A stretch of 64,000 nucleotides of DNA, from the NCBI GenBank assembly GCA_027924585.1, contig BSBM01000779.1:18582001-18646000 (forward strand), written 5' to 3'. The position numbers were made by a program, and so were the translations under genes. Source of the stretch: Larix kaempferi. Lineage: Eukaryota > Streptophyta > Pinopsida > Pinales > Pinaceae. The first letter of the stretch is position 1; every line of letters begins with the position of its first letter. Below are positions 35,401 through 47,437 of the stretch, piece by piece. The notes below the pieces were generated by a model, which was not told the DNA's origin, did no database searches, and worked only from the letters and a program-made list of their open reading frames with translations.

Positions 35401-35674
35401 GAGATTGTTGTTTGATATAAGGATGGATCACAGAAAGTTCCAGCAGTTGGATCATATGCTTACAGGGAAAATTTTAATGGAGAAAATATCAGAGGAGTTT
35501 GAAATTTTAAATATGCTAATCTCAACCTGTGGAAACCTTCTTCCTGTTTCTTATGCAGGTCATGTTGAAATGCGAGTCTCGGTGAAAAAAATGACCAACT
35601 ATGACTTACCCACGGCCGACCAGTGGACTTATGTGGAAAAATATGGAAGGACAAGATATTTTGTCCATTCATAG
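32470..35674 (+). pseudogene. Decayed intronless ~1,067-codon frame, unknown family, central coiled coil
   Basis: I do not recognise this protein. The frame runs from ATG 32470 with stops TAG 33067, TAA 33844, TAG 34405 and TGA 34426, and one frameshift in the A/G-rich run near 34,590-34,610. Between these the reading is clean for 100-340 codons, so the parts clearly belonged to one gene. Visible organisation: about 460 residues of mixed globular sequence (a segment 'FPEFVSWCVENYSHEEKVVL', later 'DIKYPFTFGPFTIKNKHVVV'), an acidic linker with a basic 'KRPIQD...RGKRLK' patch, about 200 residues of heptad-rich coiled coil (34,430-34,950), and an alpha-helical C-terminal region ending 'WTYVEKYGRTRYFVHS'. 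No zinc knuckle, protease, RT or transposase motif is seen. Lack of introns, its own TATA box and its poly(A) signal suggest a gag-only retroelement, an endogenous viral fragment or a retroposed host gene. Confidence 0.7.
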
Positions 35675-36571
35675 AGGCTTTCAAAACTCTCGCCAAGTGG
35701 CGAAAAGATGATATTAAAAATTTTTGCCAAGTGGCAAAAAGGATACTTTTATTTTAAATTTGTAATATTATTTGGAGACAGTTATCTATTGCTCAAAGAC
35801 AGTTAGCTTTTAAGTTAAAATATTTTCAGTTATTAGTTAAAAGAAGCAATTATGTCAAGCTTCTTCCAAATTTTGTATAAGAACAATGAGAGTCATTGTT
35901 GAAGGGGTTGGAAATTTTTTGAGAGACAGTGTATGTTTGGAGATCTATTTTTTGATAAATAAAAGCAGTACAGTGAAAACACCCATCTTTTGAGACCAGA
36001 GATTCATGTGTTGATCAGCTTTACAGTCCGTTTTTTCTTTATCTTTATATGTGCATGTTCACTTCCTTTGTTATATCTTCCATTATGTTCTTCTTCTATA
36101 TTTAAATGAATGTCTGAAATAATTCGAGATTCATACTGGTTATGCCTCATTTTATATCATTTAAATATTCACTATTTTCTCCAAAGTTGACAATGGATTC
36201 ATCCTAAGTTAGATGCCTGTTGTTGATGGAATGTCATTATTTCTTTCTGTACCACCTGAAAAAATCAAATTGACTGTAATATGATTGCTATCTTGCCTCT
36301 GTGGAAATCTGTTTGGTATAAATCTCTTACTCGTATATTGTATATTTGAAACTTTGACTCCATGCCCAACGTTTCTTGTTTTCCTTTTCAACCAGAAAAT
36401 CCTTTTAAGAAAATTTGAGAGAACTTTTATATTTTTTAGTCCTTGTATATGTATTGTGAGAGAGCCCTCTCTGGTGGAAAAATGGCTGAGTTTTCCACCT
36501 AAAGCTTGGTTTGAAATAGGTTACCTTAGGTGTTATTCTTTTACAACCGGAATAAAATCTAAGTGCTAACA
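35675..36571. other. 3' region of the unknown frame and spacer
   Basis: Two copies of 'GCCAAGTGGC' follow the stop codon. A candidate poly(A) signal AATAAA lies at 35958-35963, and a TATA-like 'TTGTATAAGAAC' lies about 85 nt before it, a spacing also seen in LTR U3/R regions. I could not find a matching copy upstream, so no LTR is called. 36,285-36,560 has no recognised gene. Confidence 0.45.
35958..35963 (+). terminator. Candidate poly(A) signal AATAAA
   Basis: AATAAA in 'GATAAATAAAAGCAGTAC', 284 nt after the stop codon of the unknown frame. Confidence 0.45.
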
Positions 36572-39500
36572 CTATGTAATGGGAAGTTTTATTATGAGGT
36601 GAATGTGGAAGAAGACGCTGAGTTTTTAAAGCTTGTCATTTATAAACACTTATTCTCTCATGTTGACATGTCCAAAAGTTATTCATCTAACAAGTTAAAT
36701 GATGCTTTCTATGGGATAGGCTATTATGAATCTTTAGAAAATGTGAACTTAAAGAGATTCTTATTATTTTTCTATTGGAAAGCTAGCGACTGCTAGCTTT
36801 CCTTGTTGCATAAGCATGTGTGCAATCGGTAGAAGAAAAATTCTTATGCTACAAGTAAAGCTAGCAGTCGCTGACTTTCCTTGATCTTTTGTCATGTGTT
36901 TATTTCAAAATAGAGCACATGGCACAAGCTCAAGGTATAAGCTAGCAACCACCAATCACTATGGACAAGATTTTTCTATTGGAAAGCCAGCGACTGCTAG
37001 CTTTCTTTCTAGCATAAGTATGTGTTATTATCCTAGAAGGAAATGCTTAAGCTAGAAGGAAAGCTAGTAGTCGCTAGCTTTCCTTGATCTTGTGCCATGT
37101 GCTTATTTGAAAATAGAGTACATGATACAAGTTCAAAGTATAAGCTAGCAACCACCAATCACCAAGCCCAGGGTTTTTCTATTGGAAAGCTAGCGACTGC
37201 TAGCTTTCTTTCTAACATAAGCATGTGTGTCATGCTAAAAGGAAATGCATTTGCTAGAAGGAAAGGTAGCATTCGTTAAAAATAGAGTACATGGCACAAG
37301 CTCAAGGTATAAGCTAACAACCACCAATCAACATGGAGAGGGTTTTTGTATTGGAAAGCTAGCGACTGTTAGCTTTCCTTCTTGCATAAGCACGTGTGTT
37401 TATGATAGAAGTAAATTCTTATGCTACAAGGAAAGCTAGTAGTCGCTAGCTTTCTTTGATCTGTTGCCATGTTCTTATTTCAAAATAGAGCACATGGCAC
37501 AAGCTCAAAGTATAATCTAGCAACCACCAATCAACATGGACAGGATTTTTCTATTGGAAAGCTAGCGACTGCTAGCTTTCCTTCTAGCATAAGTATGTGT
37601 TATTATCCTAGAAGGAAATGCTTATGCTAGGAAGAAAGCTAGCAGTCGCTAGCTTTCCTTGATCTTGTGCCATGTGTTTATTTCAAAATAGAGCACATGG
37701 CGCAAGCTGAAGGTATAAGCTAGCAACCACCAATCACCATGGACAATGTTATCAATTGGAAAGCTAACGACTGCTAGCTTTCCTTCATGGCTAGAGTTTT
37801 TCTATTAGAAATCTAGCAATTGTTATCTTTCCTTCTAGCATAAGCACATGTGTGCTTATGCTAGAAGGAAATGCTTATGCTAGAAAGAAAGCTAGCAGTC
37901 GCTAGCTTTCCTTTATCTTGTGCCATGTGCTTCTTTCAAAATAGAGCACATGGCACAAGCTCAATATATAAGCTAGCAACCACCAATCACCATGGCTAGG
38001 GTTTTTCTATTGGAAAGCTAGCGACTGATAACTTTCTTTCTAGCATAAGAATGTGTGGTTATGCCAGAAGGAAATGCTTATGCTAGCTTTTTTTTTATCT
38101 TGTTCCGTGTTCTTCTTTCAAAATAGAGCACATGGCACAAGATCAACGTATAACCTATCAACCACCAATCACCATGCCCAGGGTTCGCTAGCTTTCCAAT
38201 ATCATAAGCATGTGTGCTTATTCTATGTAATCGGAAGTTTTATTATGAGGTGAATGTGGAAGAAGACGCTGAGTTTTTAAAGCTTGTCATTTATAAACAC
38301 TTATTCTCTCATGTTGACATGTCCAAAAGTTATTCATCTAACAAGTTAAATGATGGTCTCTATGGGATAGGCTATTATGAATCTTTAGGAAATGTGAACT
38401 TAAAGAGATTCTTATTATTTTTCTATTGGAAAGCTAGTGACTACTAGCTTTCCTTGTAGCATAAGCATGTGTGCAGTCGCTAGAAGAAAAATTCTTATGC
38501 TACAAGTAAAGCCAGCAGTCGCTAGCTTTCCATGATCTTTTGTCATGTGTTTATTTAAAAATAGAGCACATGGCACAAGCTCAAGGTATAAGCTAGCAAC
38601 CACCAATCACCATGGACAAGATTTTTCTATTGAAAAGCTAGTGACTGCTAGCTTTCTTTCTAGCATAAGTATGTGTTATTATCCTAGAAGGAAATGCTTA
38701 TGCTAGAAGGAAAGCTAGCAGTCGCTAGCTTTCCTTGATCTTGTGCCATGTGCTTATTTGAAAATAGAGTACATGATACAAGTTCAAAGTATAAGCTAGC
38801 AACCACCAATCACCATGCCCAGGATTTTTCTATTGGAAAGCTAGCGACTACTAGCTTTCTTTCTAACATAAGCATGTGTGTCATGCTAAAAGGAAATGCA
38901 TTTGCTAGAAGGAAAGGTAGCATTCGTTAAAAATAGAGTACATGGCACAAGCTCAAGGTATAAGCTAACAACCACCAATCACCATGGACAGGGTTTTTGT
39001 ATTGGAAAGCTAGCGACTGTTAGCTTTCCTTCTTGCATAAGCATGTGTGTTTATGATAGAAAGAAATTCTTATGCTACAAGGAAAGCTAGCAGTCGCCAT
39101 CTTTATTTGATCTGTTGCCATGTTCTTATTTCAAAATAGAGCACATGACACAAGCTCAAAGTATAATCTAGCAACCACCAATCACCATGGACAGGATTTT
39201 TCTATTGGAAATCTAGCGACTGCTAGCTTTCCTTCTAGCATAAGTATGTGTTATTATCCTAGAAGGAAATGCTTATGCTAGGAGGAAAGCTAGCAGTCGC
39301 TAGCTTTCCTTGATCTTGTGCCATGTGTTTATTTCAAAATAGAGCACATGGCGCAAGCTGAAGGTATAATCTAGCAACCGCCAATCACCATGGACAGTGT
39401 TATCAATTGGAAAGCTAACGACTGCTAGCTTTCCTTCATGGCTAGAGTTTTTCTATTAGAAAGCTAGCAATTGTTATCTTTCCTTCTAGCATAAGCACAT

Positions 39501-39873
39501 GTGTGCTAATGCTAATGCTAGAAGGAAATGCTTATGCTAGAAAGAAAGCTAGCAGTCGCTAGCTTTCCTTTATCTTGTGCCATGTGCTTCTTTCAAAATA
39601 GAGCACATGGCACAAGCTCAAGGTATAAGCTAGCAACCATCAATCACCATGGCTAGGGTTTTTCTATTGGAAAGCTAGCGACTGATAATTTTCCTTCTAG
39701 CATAAGAATGTGTGGTTATGCCAGAAGGAAATGCTTATGCTAGCTTTCCTTGATCTTGTTCCGTGTTCTTCTTTCAAAATAGAGCACATGGCACAAGATC
39801 AACGTATAACCTATCAACCACCAATCACCATGCCCAGGGTTTTTTTCTTGGAAAGCTAGTCATTTCTAGCTTT
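36572..39873. repeat. 1.65-kb higher-order tandem duplication
   Basis: The non-palindromic leader 'CTATGTAAT..GGAAGTTTTA' at 36572 recurs at 38223, an offset of 1,651 bp, and the hairpin units that follow correspond one by one in both copies, including a truncated unit at 37,177-37,346 and 38,828-38,995. A 77-codon open frame in the leader is kept in both copies simply because of the duplication. It most likely arose by unequal exchange between units of the array. Confidence 0.9.
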
Positions 39874-40760
39874 CCAATAACATAAGCATGTGTGCTTATG
39901 CTAGAAGGAAATGCTTATTCTAGAAGGAAAGATAGCAGTCGCTAGCTTTCCTTGATCCTGTGCCACGTGCTCATTTCAAAATAGAGTACATGACACAAGC
40001 TCTAGGTATAAGCTAGCAACCAACAATCACCATGCCCAAGGTTTTTCTATTGGAAAGCTAGCGACTACTAGCTTTCCTTCTAGCATAAGCATGTGTGCTT
40101 ATGCTAGAAGGAAATGCTTATGTTAGAAGGAAAGCGAGCAGTCGCTAGCTTTCCTTGATCTTGTGCCATGTGCTTATTTCAAAATAGAGGACATGGCACA
40201 AGATTACGGTATAAGTTAGCAACTCCCAATCACCATGGCTAGGGTTTTTCTATTGGAAAGCTAGCGATTGATAACTTTCCTTCTAGCATAAGCATGTGTG
40301 CTTATGCTAGAAGGAAATGCTTATGTTAGAAAGAAAGCTAGCAGTTGCTAGCTTTTTTTGATCTTGTGCCATGTGTTTCTTTCAAAATAGAGCACATGGC
40401 ATAAGCTCAAGGTATAAGCTAGCAACCACCAATCACCATGCCCAGGGTTTATCTATTAGAAAGCTAGCAACTACTAGCTTTCATTCTAGCATAAATATGT
40501 GTGCTTATGCTATAAGGAAATGCTTAGGCTAGAACGAAAACTAGGAGTCACTAGCTTTTCTTGATTTTGTGCCATGTGCTTATTTCAAAATAGAGTACAT
40601 GGCACAAGACCAAGGTATAACTTAGCAACCACCAATCACCATGCCCAGGGTTTTTCTTCTGGAAGGCTAATGAGTGCTAGCTTTTCTTCTAGCATAAGCA
40701 TGTGTGCTTATGCTAGAAGGAAAGATAGTAGTCGCTATGTATTAGTAGTCGCTAAGCTAG
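36771..40760. repeat. Array of ~200-bp units built from nested palindromes (about 18-20 units)
   Basis: A typical unit holds four inverted repeats in a row. H1 has arms GGAAAGCTAGC around GACT. H2 has arms CCTTCTAGCATAAGCA around TGTG (perfect at 40076-40111). H3 has the same arms as H1 around AGTC. H4 has arms CTTGTGCCATGTGCT around a 13-nt loop. A spacer with 'GCTAGCAACCACCAATCACC' follows. H1 and H3 are also reverse complements of each other, so the unit can fold either as three hairpins or as one long stem. Short open frames within are by-products. No target duplication or terminal repeat for the whole array is evident. Confidence 0.9.
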
Positions 40761-41312
40761 GAGTCGCTTATAATTCAAAAAACTTCTACTATGTATTAGT
40801 ATACTAATAGTGGCATCAAGTAGCATTGCTTGGGATTTTGTATTACTCTAGTTCCATATAGATGATATTCTTCACTAATCTACAATATAGGTTTAGATGA
40901 CACCAAATAACTATTTTCAGGAGTACTTAAAATAGGGATGACTCCAATCAAGGATATTTGAATTTACTTTGAACTATTGATACAAAAAATAAATCTCAGT
41001 GAGCCATGATTATACAAACTTGCATGATCAATCATGGTTGGATGCCAACCTACTTAATAACTGCCTTCAATACTATTACAAGTTCCATGATTATACAAAC
41101 CTGCATGACCGATCATGGCTGGATTCCAACCTACTTAATAACTACCTTCAATACTATTACAAGTTCTTAAGTATGAAAAAATTTTAGACATTTTTACAAG
41201 TTTTTCTAAGAATAGTTTTGTGTTTGTATTAAGATTATATACATTGATAACCAATCTTGTTTTGATTACGCTTTGTAGCTCCATCATAATTTATATGTAA
41301 AGTCCCTTTTGG
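40761..41312. other. Spacer with 81-bp tandem duplication
   Basis: 41004-41084 and 41085-41165 are near-identical (starting CCATGATTATACAAAC). This DNA was contiguous with 48571 onward before the copia insertion, so it may be the 5' flank or an intron of the DUF7869 element. Confidence 0.7.
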
Positions 41313-41317
41313 CGGTG

Positions 41318-41924
41318 TGTTAAATTTTGAGTATTAAATTACAATACTATAGGATCTTTGTTGAGAGAATAACATCTACAGTATATCAATGCATGACAAT
41401 CATAATATGACAAGCATCACAAGCATCACAAGAATCAAAAGCATAGAGACAAGAGACACAGAGTTTCCGTGGGGAAAACCCTAAGGTGAAAACCCCCACA
41501 ACTTCCTCAGAGATAGAGAGAGCAATGGCTCAACCAAAATACAAGTAAATAACAATGAGATAGTCTCCTGGCAGATGATCCTCCTCCTCCTCACTAGTGC
41601 GCCACTTTCAGATAGATAGTGAGTTACTTTTCCGAGTGAGTAAAATAGAGATCTCCTATCTCTATTTATACTCACCTTTTTGCCCAGTGACTTACTGGGG
41701 CCGACTTGTTTACTTAAATACATCCAAATTATATTATATACTAATCAGGGCCGACCCCATAAGGTGGTCTAATAACCCATCGGCAAGTACACACACTTGC
41801 GACACTTGTCAATCCACATGACGACACTTCCTTATAGAGGAATAACACATCTCTTATAAGGGTACAACAAATATATATATAATACACAAATGAAATACAT
41901 TCCGAAGTTACATATACATCAACA
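41318..41924 (-). repeat. 3' LTR of the copia element (607 bp)
   Basis: TGTTAAATTTTGAG to ACATATACATCAACA on the plus strand. Contains 'CTCTATTTATACTCAC', and the short open frames inside it are shared with the other LTR and are not genes. On the plus strand it carries the 9-bp duplication CATCACAAG that the 5' LTR lacks. Confidence 0.95.
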
Positions 41925-41933
41925 CTCCCTCTT
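41925..41933 (-). other. Polypurine tract of the copia element
   Basis: CTCCCTCTT on the plus strand, AAGAGGGAG on the element strand, directly abutting the 3' LTR. Primer for plus-strand synthesis. Confidence 0.85.
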
Positions 41934-42179
41934 AACTAGGAAGGTATTTCTCGACACAGATCTGCTAGACAAGTCTTCTTCTCTGGATCATCGTCATCGA
42001 TGCATCATCATCATCATCGTCACTGCTGTTGCTATCTCAACCAATCTCTGATTCTACTCATCATAGGAAGTTCTACAGAGCTAGTCCTTTTTCATACTGG
42101 ATGTAGGCCCACCATCTACAGGTCTTCATCATCACTGGCCATACTGTGGAATCCTCAGGACTCATTACGTGCGTCACAA

Positions 42180-42735
42180 AACCTGGCTGCAGCATCGCAG
42201 GCTATTACGAGCACACAGCTCTACCTGTAGGATCTCCCAGGAGCACATTACATGTGACCCATCACAAAACCTGGCTGAAGCATCCCAGGCTGTTACGAGC
42301 ACTCAGCTCTACCTGTCGGATCTCCCAGGAGCACATTACATGTGATCTCACCACAAAACCTGGCTGAAGCATCTGAGGCATTTTTCATCCTGTCCAGATC
42401 TCCCAGGAGCAAATTACATGTGGTCATGGGAAAACCTGGCTGAAGCATTTGAGGCCTTTTTCATCCTGTCCAGATCTCCCAGGAGCAAATTACATGCCAT
42501 AGGACAAAACCTCGTAAGAGCATTTTCCAGATATCCCAGGGCACCGAATTACATGCCATATGCAAAACCTCAAAAGACTATCTGCAGATCTCCCAGGGCA
42601 CAAATTACATGTCCTCCCAAGCAAAACCTCGCAAGAGCATTTTCCACATGTCCCAGGGCACCGAATTACATGTCATAGGCAAAACCTCGAAAGACCATCT
42701 GCAAATCTCCCAGGGCACAAATTACATGCTTTCCT
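42180..42735 (-). repeat. Tandem repeats in the copia 3' untranslated region (set 1)
   Basis: About eight imperfect copies, 55-85 bp, of 'GATCTCCCAGGAGCAAATTA' plus 'CATG' and 'AAAACCTGGCTGAAGCAT'. They lie between the pol stop and the PPT, outside any coding frame. Confidence 0.8.
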
Positions 42736-42859
42736 GCACAACCTGATCCACGGCCATAAAATATCATCTGATGTACACATGATCAACCTGATCATCATCA
42801 CTACAACATCCTGCTGCATGTCATCTGGAGAAGCTCGTCATCCATGATCATCCAAGTAT

Positions 42860-43250
42860 CCACCTGATACATACATAGATACATGATCCACACAATGTAT
42901 CCATCAGCATACATGATCTACCTGATCATACAAAGATACATGATCCACACAATGTATCCATCAACATACATGATCTGCCTAATCATATAAAGATACATGA
43001 TCCACACAATGTATCCATCAGCATCCAACATGATGCGTTCATACAAAATACATACACATGATCCATCCGATCATATCCAGCATCCAACATGATGCATATA
43101 CAAAATACATACACATGATCCAACCGATCATATCCAGCATCCAACATGATGCATACATACATACATATAATGATCCAACTGATCATATCCAGCATCCAAC
43201 ATGATGCATACACAAAATACATATAATGATCCAACTGATCATATCCAAGC
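42860..43250 (-). repeat. Tandem repeats in the copia 3' untranslated region (set 2)
   Basis: Two interlocked families: 'ACATGATCCACACAATGTAT' spaced about 60 bp, then 'CATATCCAGCATCCAACATG' with 'ATGCATACA' spaced 55-65 bp. Together with set 1 they take up most of the 1.4 kb between pol and the PPT. Confidence 0.8.
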
Positions 43251-43357
43251 AGAAACTAGAACATCCTCCTGATGTTCATCATCCAACGCTTACATCCACA
43301 GCCATGTGAAGGATCCCCCTTCCAACATGCTTGGAATGGCTTCAGCAAATGTGTCCA

Positions 43358-46300
43358 TCACTTCTTCCTTGAAGTGTCCTCGATCTGAAGCACACCAAGC
43401 CTCTCTCTGAAGTACTCGAACTTCACCCTGGCTAGGGGCTTCGTCAGCACATCTACAATCTGCTCGTCTGTCACAACATATAGGAGTTTCAGAGCTCCTC
43501 TCTGCACCATATCCATGATATAGTGATATTTGATCTCTATGTGTTTCGACCTATCATGAAACACTGGGTTCTCAGACAGCTTCACACAACTCTGGTTATC
43601 ACAGAAGATACCACTAGCCTCCAACGGGAGATCAAATAACTCAGACAGTAGCTTCCGTAGCCATACTGCCTCACAACTAGCTGAACAGGCTGCAACATAC
43701 TCTGCCTCAGCTGTACTCAGTGCTACGCAGGACTGCTTCCTGCTAAACCAAGAGATCACACCTGATCCCATACTGAAGCAACACCCAGATGTGCTCTTCC
43801 TATCTGCAGCACTACCAGCCCAATCTGAATCAACATAACCCTGTAGGTTAAACTTTTGATTTGCTTCATACTTGAGCCCATAATCCACTGTACCCTTAAG
43901 GTACCTCAGAACATGCTTTATAGCAACAAGGTGAACACTCCTCGGATCCGTCAGGAACTGGCTCAATGTGTTCACAGCAAACCAAATGTCTGGTCTCGTG
44001 TTCGTCAGGTACATCATGGACCCAATCATCTGACGATACATAGAGACATCAACTGGCTCAGATGAAGCATCACATAGAAGCTTTAGATTCGATGCCATCG
44101 GTGTGGCCATGGCCTTGCAATCCATCATCCTGAATCTCTTCAGGATATCTACTGTGTACTTCCCTTGACCAAGGAAGATCCCACCTGCACTCTGCCACAC
44201 CTCCATACCTAGGAAATAGTGCATCATTCCCAAATCTTTCATATCGAATTTAGCTGCAAGCTTCCTCTTAGTATCTGCAATCAGTCTGTCATCTCCTGTC
44301 ACAAATAGGTCATCCACATACAGTAGTAGAATCACAGGATTCCCTTCCTCAACCTTGTAGTAAAGGTTGGAATCCGCTTTACTCTTGGTAAAGCCCAAAC
44401 TAGATAGGAAACTGTCCATCCTACCATACCAGGTTCTGGGAGCTTGCTTCAAGCCATACAAGGCTTTCTTCAATCTGCACACATATGACTCCCTGTCATG
44501 TATTTCAAAACCGACTGGCTGTTCCACATATACTTCCTCTTCTACTACACCATTCAGGAAAGCAGTCTTGACATCCATCTGGTGTATTTTCCATTTCATA
44601 GCTGCAGCCAGGGCAAGTATTGTTCTGATGGAAGTATACCTGGCTACAGGTCCAAAAGTTTCTTCATAATCTATTCCCTCTTTCTGAGAGAATCCACGGG
44701 CTACGAATCTTGCTTTGTATTTCTCCACACTGCCATCTGCAGCATGCTTGATTTTGAAAATCCATTTAGAAGTCACAACGGACTTCTCTTTAGGTCTTGG
44801 GACAACATCCCAAACATCATTCTTCATTATTGATTGGTATTCCTCAACCATAGCATCCTTCCATTCTTTATTTTCTGCTGCCTCTTCATAACTGGAAGGC
44901 TCTTTGTTCATAATGTCACAGAGTAAAGCAACATAACTGGTGTGTGATCTGGTTCTCTTCTTTGCTCTATGTTCTTCTTCTAGAATGCCAAATCTTTCAG
45001 CATCATGAATGAGCTCTCTAGCCCATATAGGTTTCCTCTTGTGAGAGTTATCTTCACGAGGTGGATCAACAGGTTCTTATGGATCTTCAAACTCACGAAC
45101 AGTTTTTGGAACTGCTTCAGTCATGGTAGTGTCCTGAAATCTTATTTCCTTAGGTTCTTCATAAACTTCGGTAGGTGCCTTTCTTGATTTGATGAATGCT
45201 GAGTTTTCATCAAATGTTACATCCCTACTGACATCAATTTTCTTGAACCCTGGAAAGTATATTTTGTAAGCCTTCGAACTTTCACTGTAACCCACAAAGA
45301 TACCCTTCTTTCCTGAAGGATCTAGTTTAGTCCTCTTTTCCTTTGGGACATGAGTGTATACTGGACAACCAAATATTTTGAGATGGCTGGCTTCAGGTTT
45401 CTTACCAGAAAAGACTTCTTCTGGTGTCTTGTTGTCCAATATCTTGTGGGGTGTTCTGTTCTGCACATATACAGTTGTTCTAGCTGCTTCTGCCCATAGA
45501 TGCATAGGAATATCTTGGTCATGCAACATTGCCCTTGCTGCTTCCATGATAGTTCTGTTCTTCCTTTCTGCAACTCCATTCTGTTGAGGATTATAAAGAG
45601 CAGTCAACTCCCTCTTAATCCCTGAATCACTGCAAAGCTTCTTGAAGTCATTTGAGGTGAATTCTCCACCATTGTCGGATCTGAATGTTTTGATCTTTTT
45701 GTTAGTTTGATTCTCCATCAAGGTTTTGAATTCCTTGAATTTATCAAGCACCTCATCTTTGCCCTTCAAGAAGTATACCCAAGTCTTCCTGGAGAAGTCA
45801 TCAATAAATGAGACATAGTAAACATACCCACTCAGGGAACTGGATGACATAGGGCCACATATATCTAAGTGGATGATTTCTAGGATGTCTTTTGCCTTGC
45901 TTTCACTGCTTGCGAAAGCCTTCTTAATGTTCTTACCTTTTTCACATCCTTTGCAAACACCTTCATTTTTGGTCTTGATTTCAGGAAGACCCTCTACTAC
46001 CTTGCTTGCAATTGGAAGTGCTCTGTAGTTCATGTGAACAAGTCTTCTATGCCAAAGTTCACTTGGCTCCATGGATTCATGCACCATGGCATGTTCAGGT
46101 TGTCCCTTCAATTTATACAAGCCTCCCTCTTGCTCTCCAATCACTACTGCATCATCTATGTTCTTTCCCTTTGGCCACATTAGGACTTGGCCATCCACAA
46201 ATGCAACCCTCATACCTTTTGCATCCAATGCAGAGATGGAGAGTAAGTTCTTATTGAGTCCAAGCACATAAAGGACTTCTTTCATCTTCAAAGATTTTCC

Positions 46301-47437
46301 CGAATCTAGGTTGTAGGAGGCTTCACCACTTCCTTTGATTGGGTATTGATAATCATCCCCAAGTTTCACCTTATGGGGTGATTCATGTTCATATAGATTC
46401 ACAAAAGATTCTTTAAACCCAGTCATGTGTTTGGAAGCGCCACTATCAATCAACCAATCATTACAGCCATGGGAGATGGTACCTGTGAGAGCAGAGATCA
46501 GAACATACTCTTCTTCACTTGATGAGTCATCATTGCTATCACTTTCTACCCTAGCCTTCTTCTTTGGAGGTTCATCATCTTCGGCAGCATGAGCATGAAA
46601 TCTTCTTTTGTTGCCCTTCTTCTTCTTGTTGGGGATGTTATTGTCCTTCTTGTTCTTGCGACAATTTATGGCAATATGTCCTTTCTCATTACAGGTGAAG
46701 CATATTCTTCTTTCTTTGAAGTGATGTGAAGATCTCTTGGAGTGAGATGGATCTTTCTTGGACTTTCCTTTCCTGGTGTGAGCTGTGAGAGCTTGATCTT
46801 CATTCCCCATCTTTTCTTCTCGTGCCACAAGCCTTGCTTCTTCTTGTGAGCATTCTTCCCGTATTCTACTGAAGGAGATCAACTTATTCCTTGCACAAAT
46901 TCCTTGGATAAAGGAATCCCATGACCTGGGTAGGCCATTTAGAGTGGTCATCACCACTTCACCATTCTCCACCATTTCATCCACTGCTTCTAGTTGTTCC
47001 TTGATTTGGGAGACCCTTGAAAAGTAAGATTGAATGGTTTCTCCATTCTGAAACTTCACTGCTTTCAATTGGTTCCGCAGGGTCATCTTCTGATTTATGT
47101 TCTTTCCTTCAAACAGCTTGGTCAAAGAGTCAAACATCTCCTTGGGTGTCTTAAGAGAAGACACATGGGGTATGAGATGGTCTTTGATAGAATCAACAAT
47201 GATTCTCTTTGCCTTGACCAAGTTCTTCTTGTGCAATGCCTTGGCCTCTTCATCCTCTGGGTTAGGGATGTCTTCTTTCACATATGAGTCCAACTCATTC
47301 TCTTCAAGGATTAACCCAATCCTATACTTCCAGGCTCGGAAGTTATCAGCTCCTTCAAGCTTATCCTCGAGCTTGGTGTGAAGAGACATCTTTAAGAGTA
47401 CTTCAAATGGAAATAGAAAAGATTTAGGACTTACCAC
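43358..47437 (-). pseudogene. Copia gag-pol polyprotein, one in-frame stop
   Basis: 1,359 codons in one frame from 47437 (Met17 at 47389 may be the real start) to the stop at 43358. Only TAA at 45079-45077 (codon 787), between integrase and RT, interrupts it. Domains: capsid/gag about 20-200, CCHC knuckle C246-C259, aspartic protease 'DSGASKHMTG' at 331, HHCC H463/H468/C495/C498, integrase D525, D588, E624 with perfect DD35E spacing and the 'NPQQNGVAERKNRTI' box, RT with the QMDVKTAFLNG Asp at 955 and YVDD at 1040-1043, then RNase H with 'DSDWAG', 'SRKQSCVALSTAEAEY' and the C-terminal 'VDVLTKPL'. All catalytic residues I can check are kept. The product copies the element's RNA and inserts the cDNA. 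With the stop it could not make RT unless the stop is read through. Confidence 0.95.

Noticed and set aside
35675-36000. LTR at the 3' end of the unknown coiled-coil frame
   Set aside because: TATA and AATAAA are spaced like U3/R, but I found no second copy before 32,470 and no PBS, so an LTR cannot be claimed.
36771-40760. CRISPR-like appearance of regularly spaced palindromic repeats
   Set aside because: The DNA is plant nuclear, units are contiguous tandem copies without unique spacers, and no cas gene is present.
36563-40807. Many 60-77-codon open frames with similar peptides across the hairpin array
   Set aside because: They are translations of the repeated unit, differ in frame length from unit to unit and carry no domain. 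Similarity follows from the DNA repeat.
41481-41821. Open frames shared by both copia LTRs (for example 41597-41821 and 48234-48458)
   Set aside because: Shared because LTRs are duplicates. No start context or domain.
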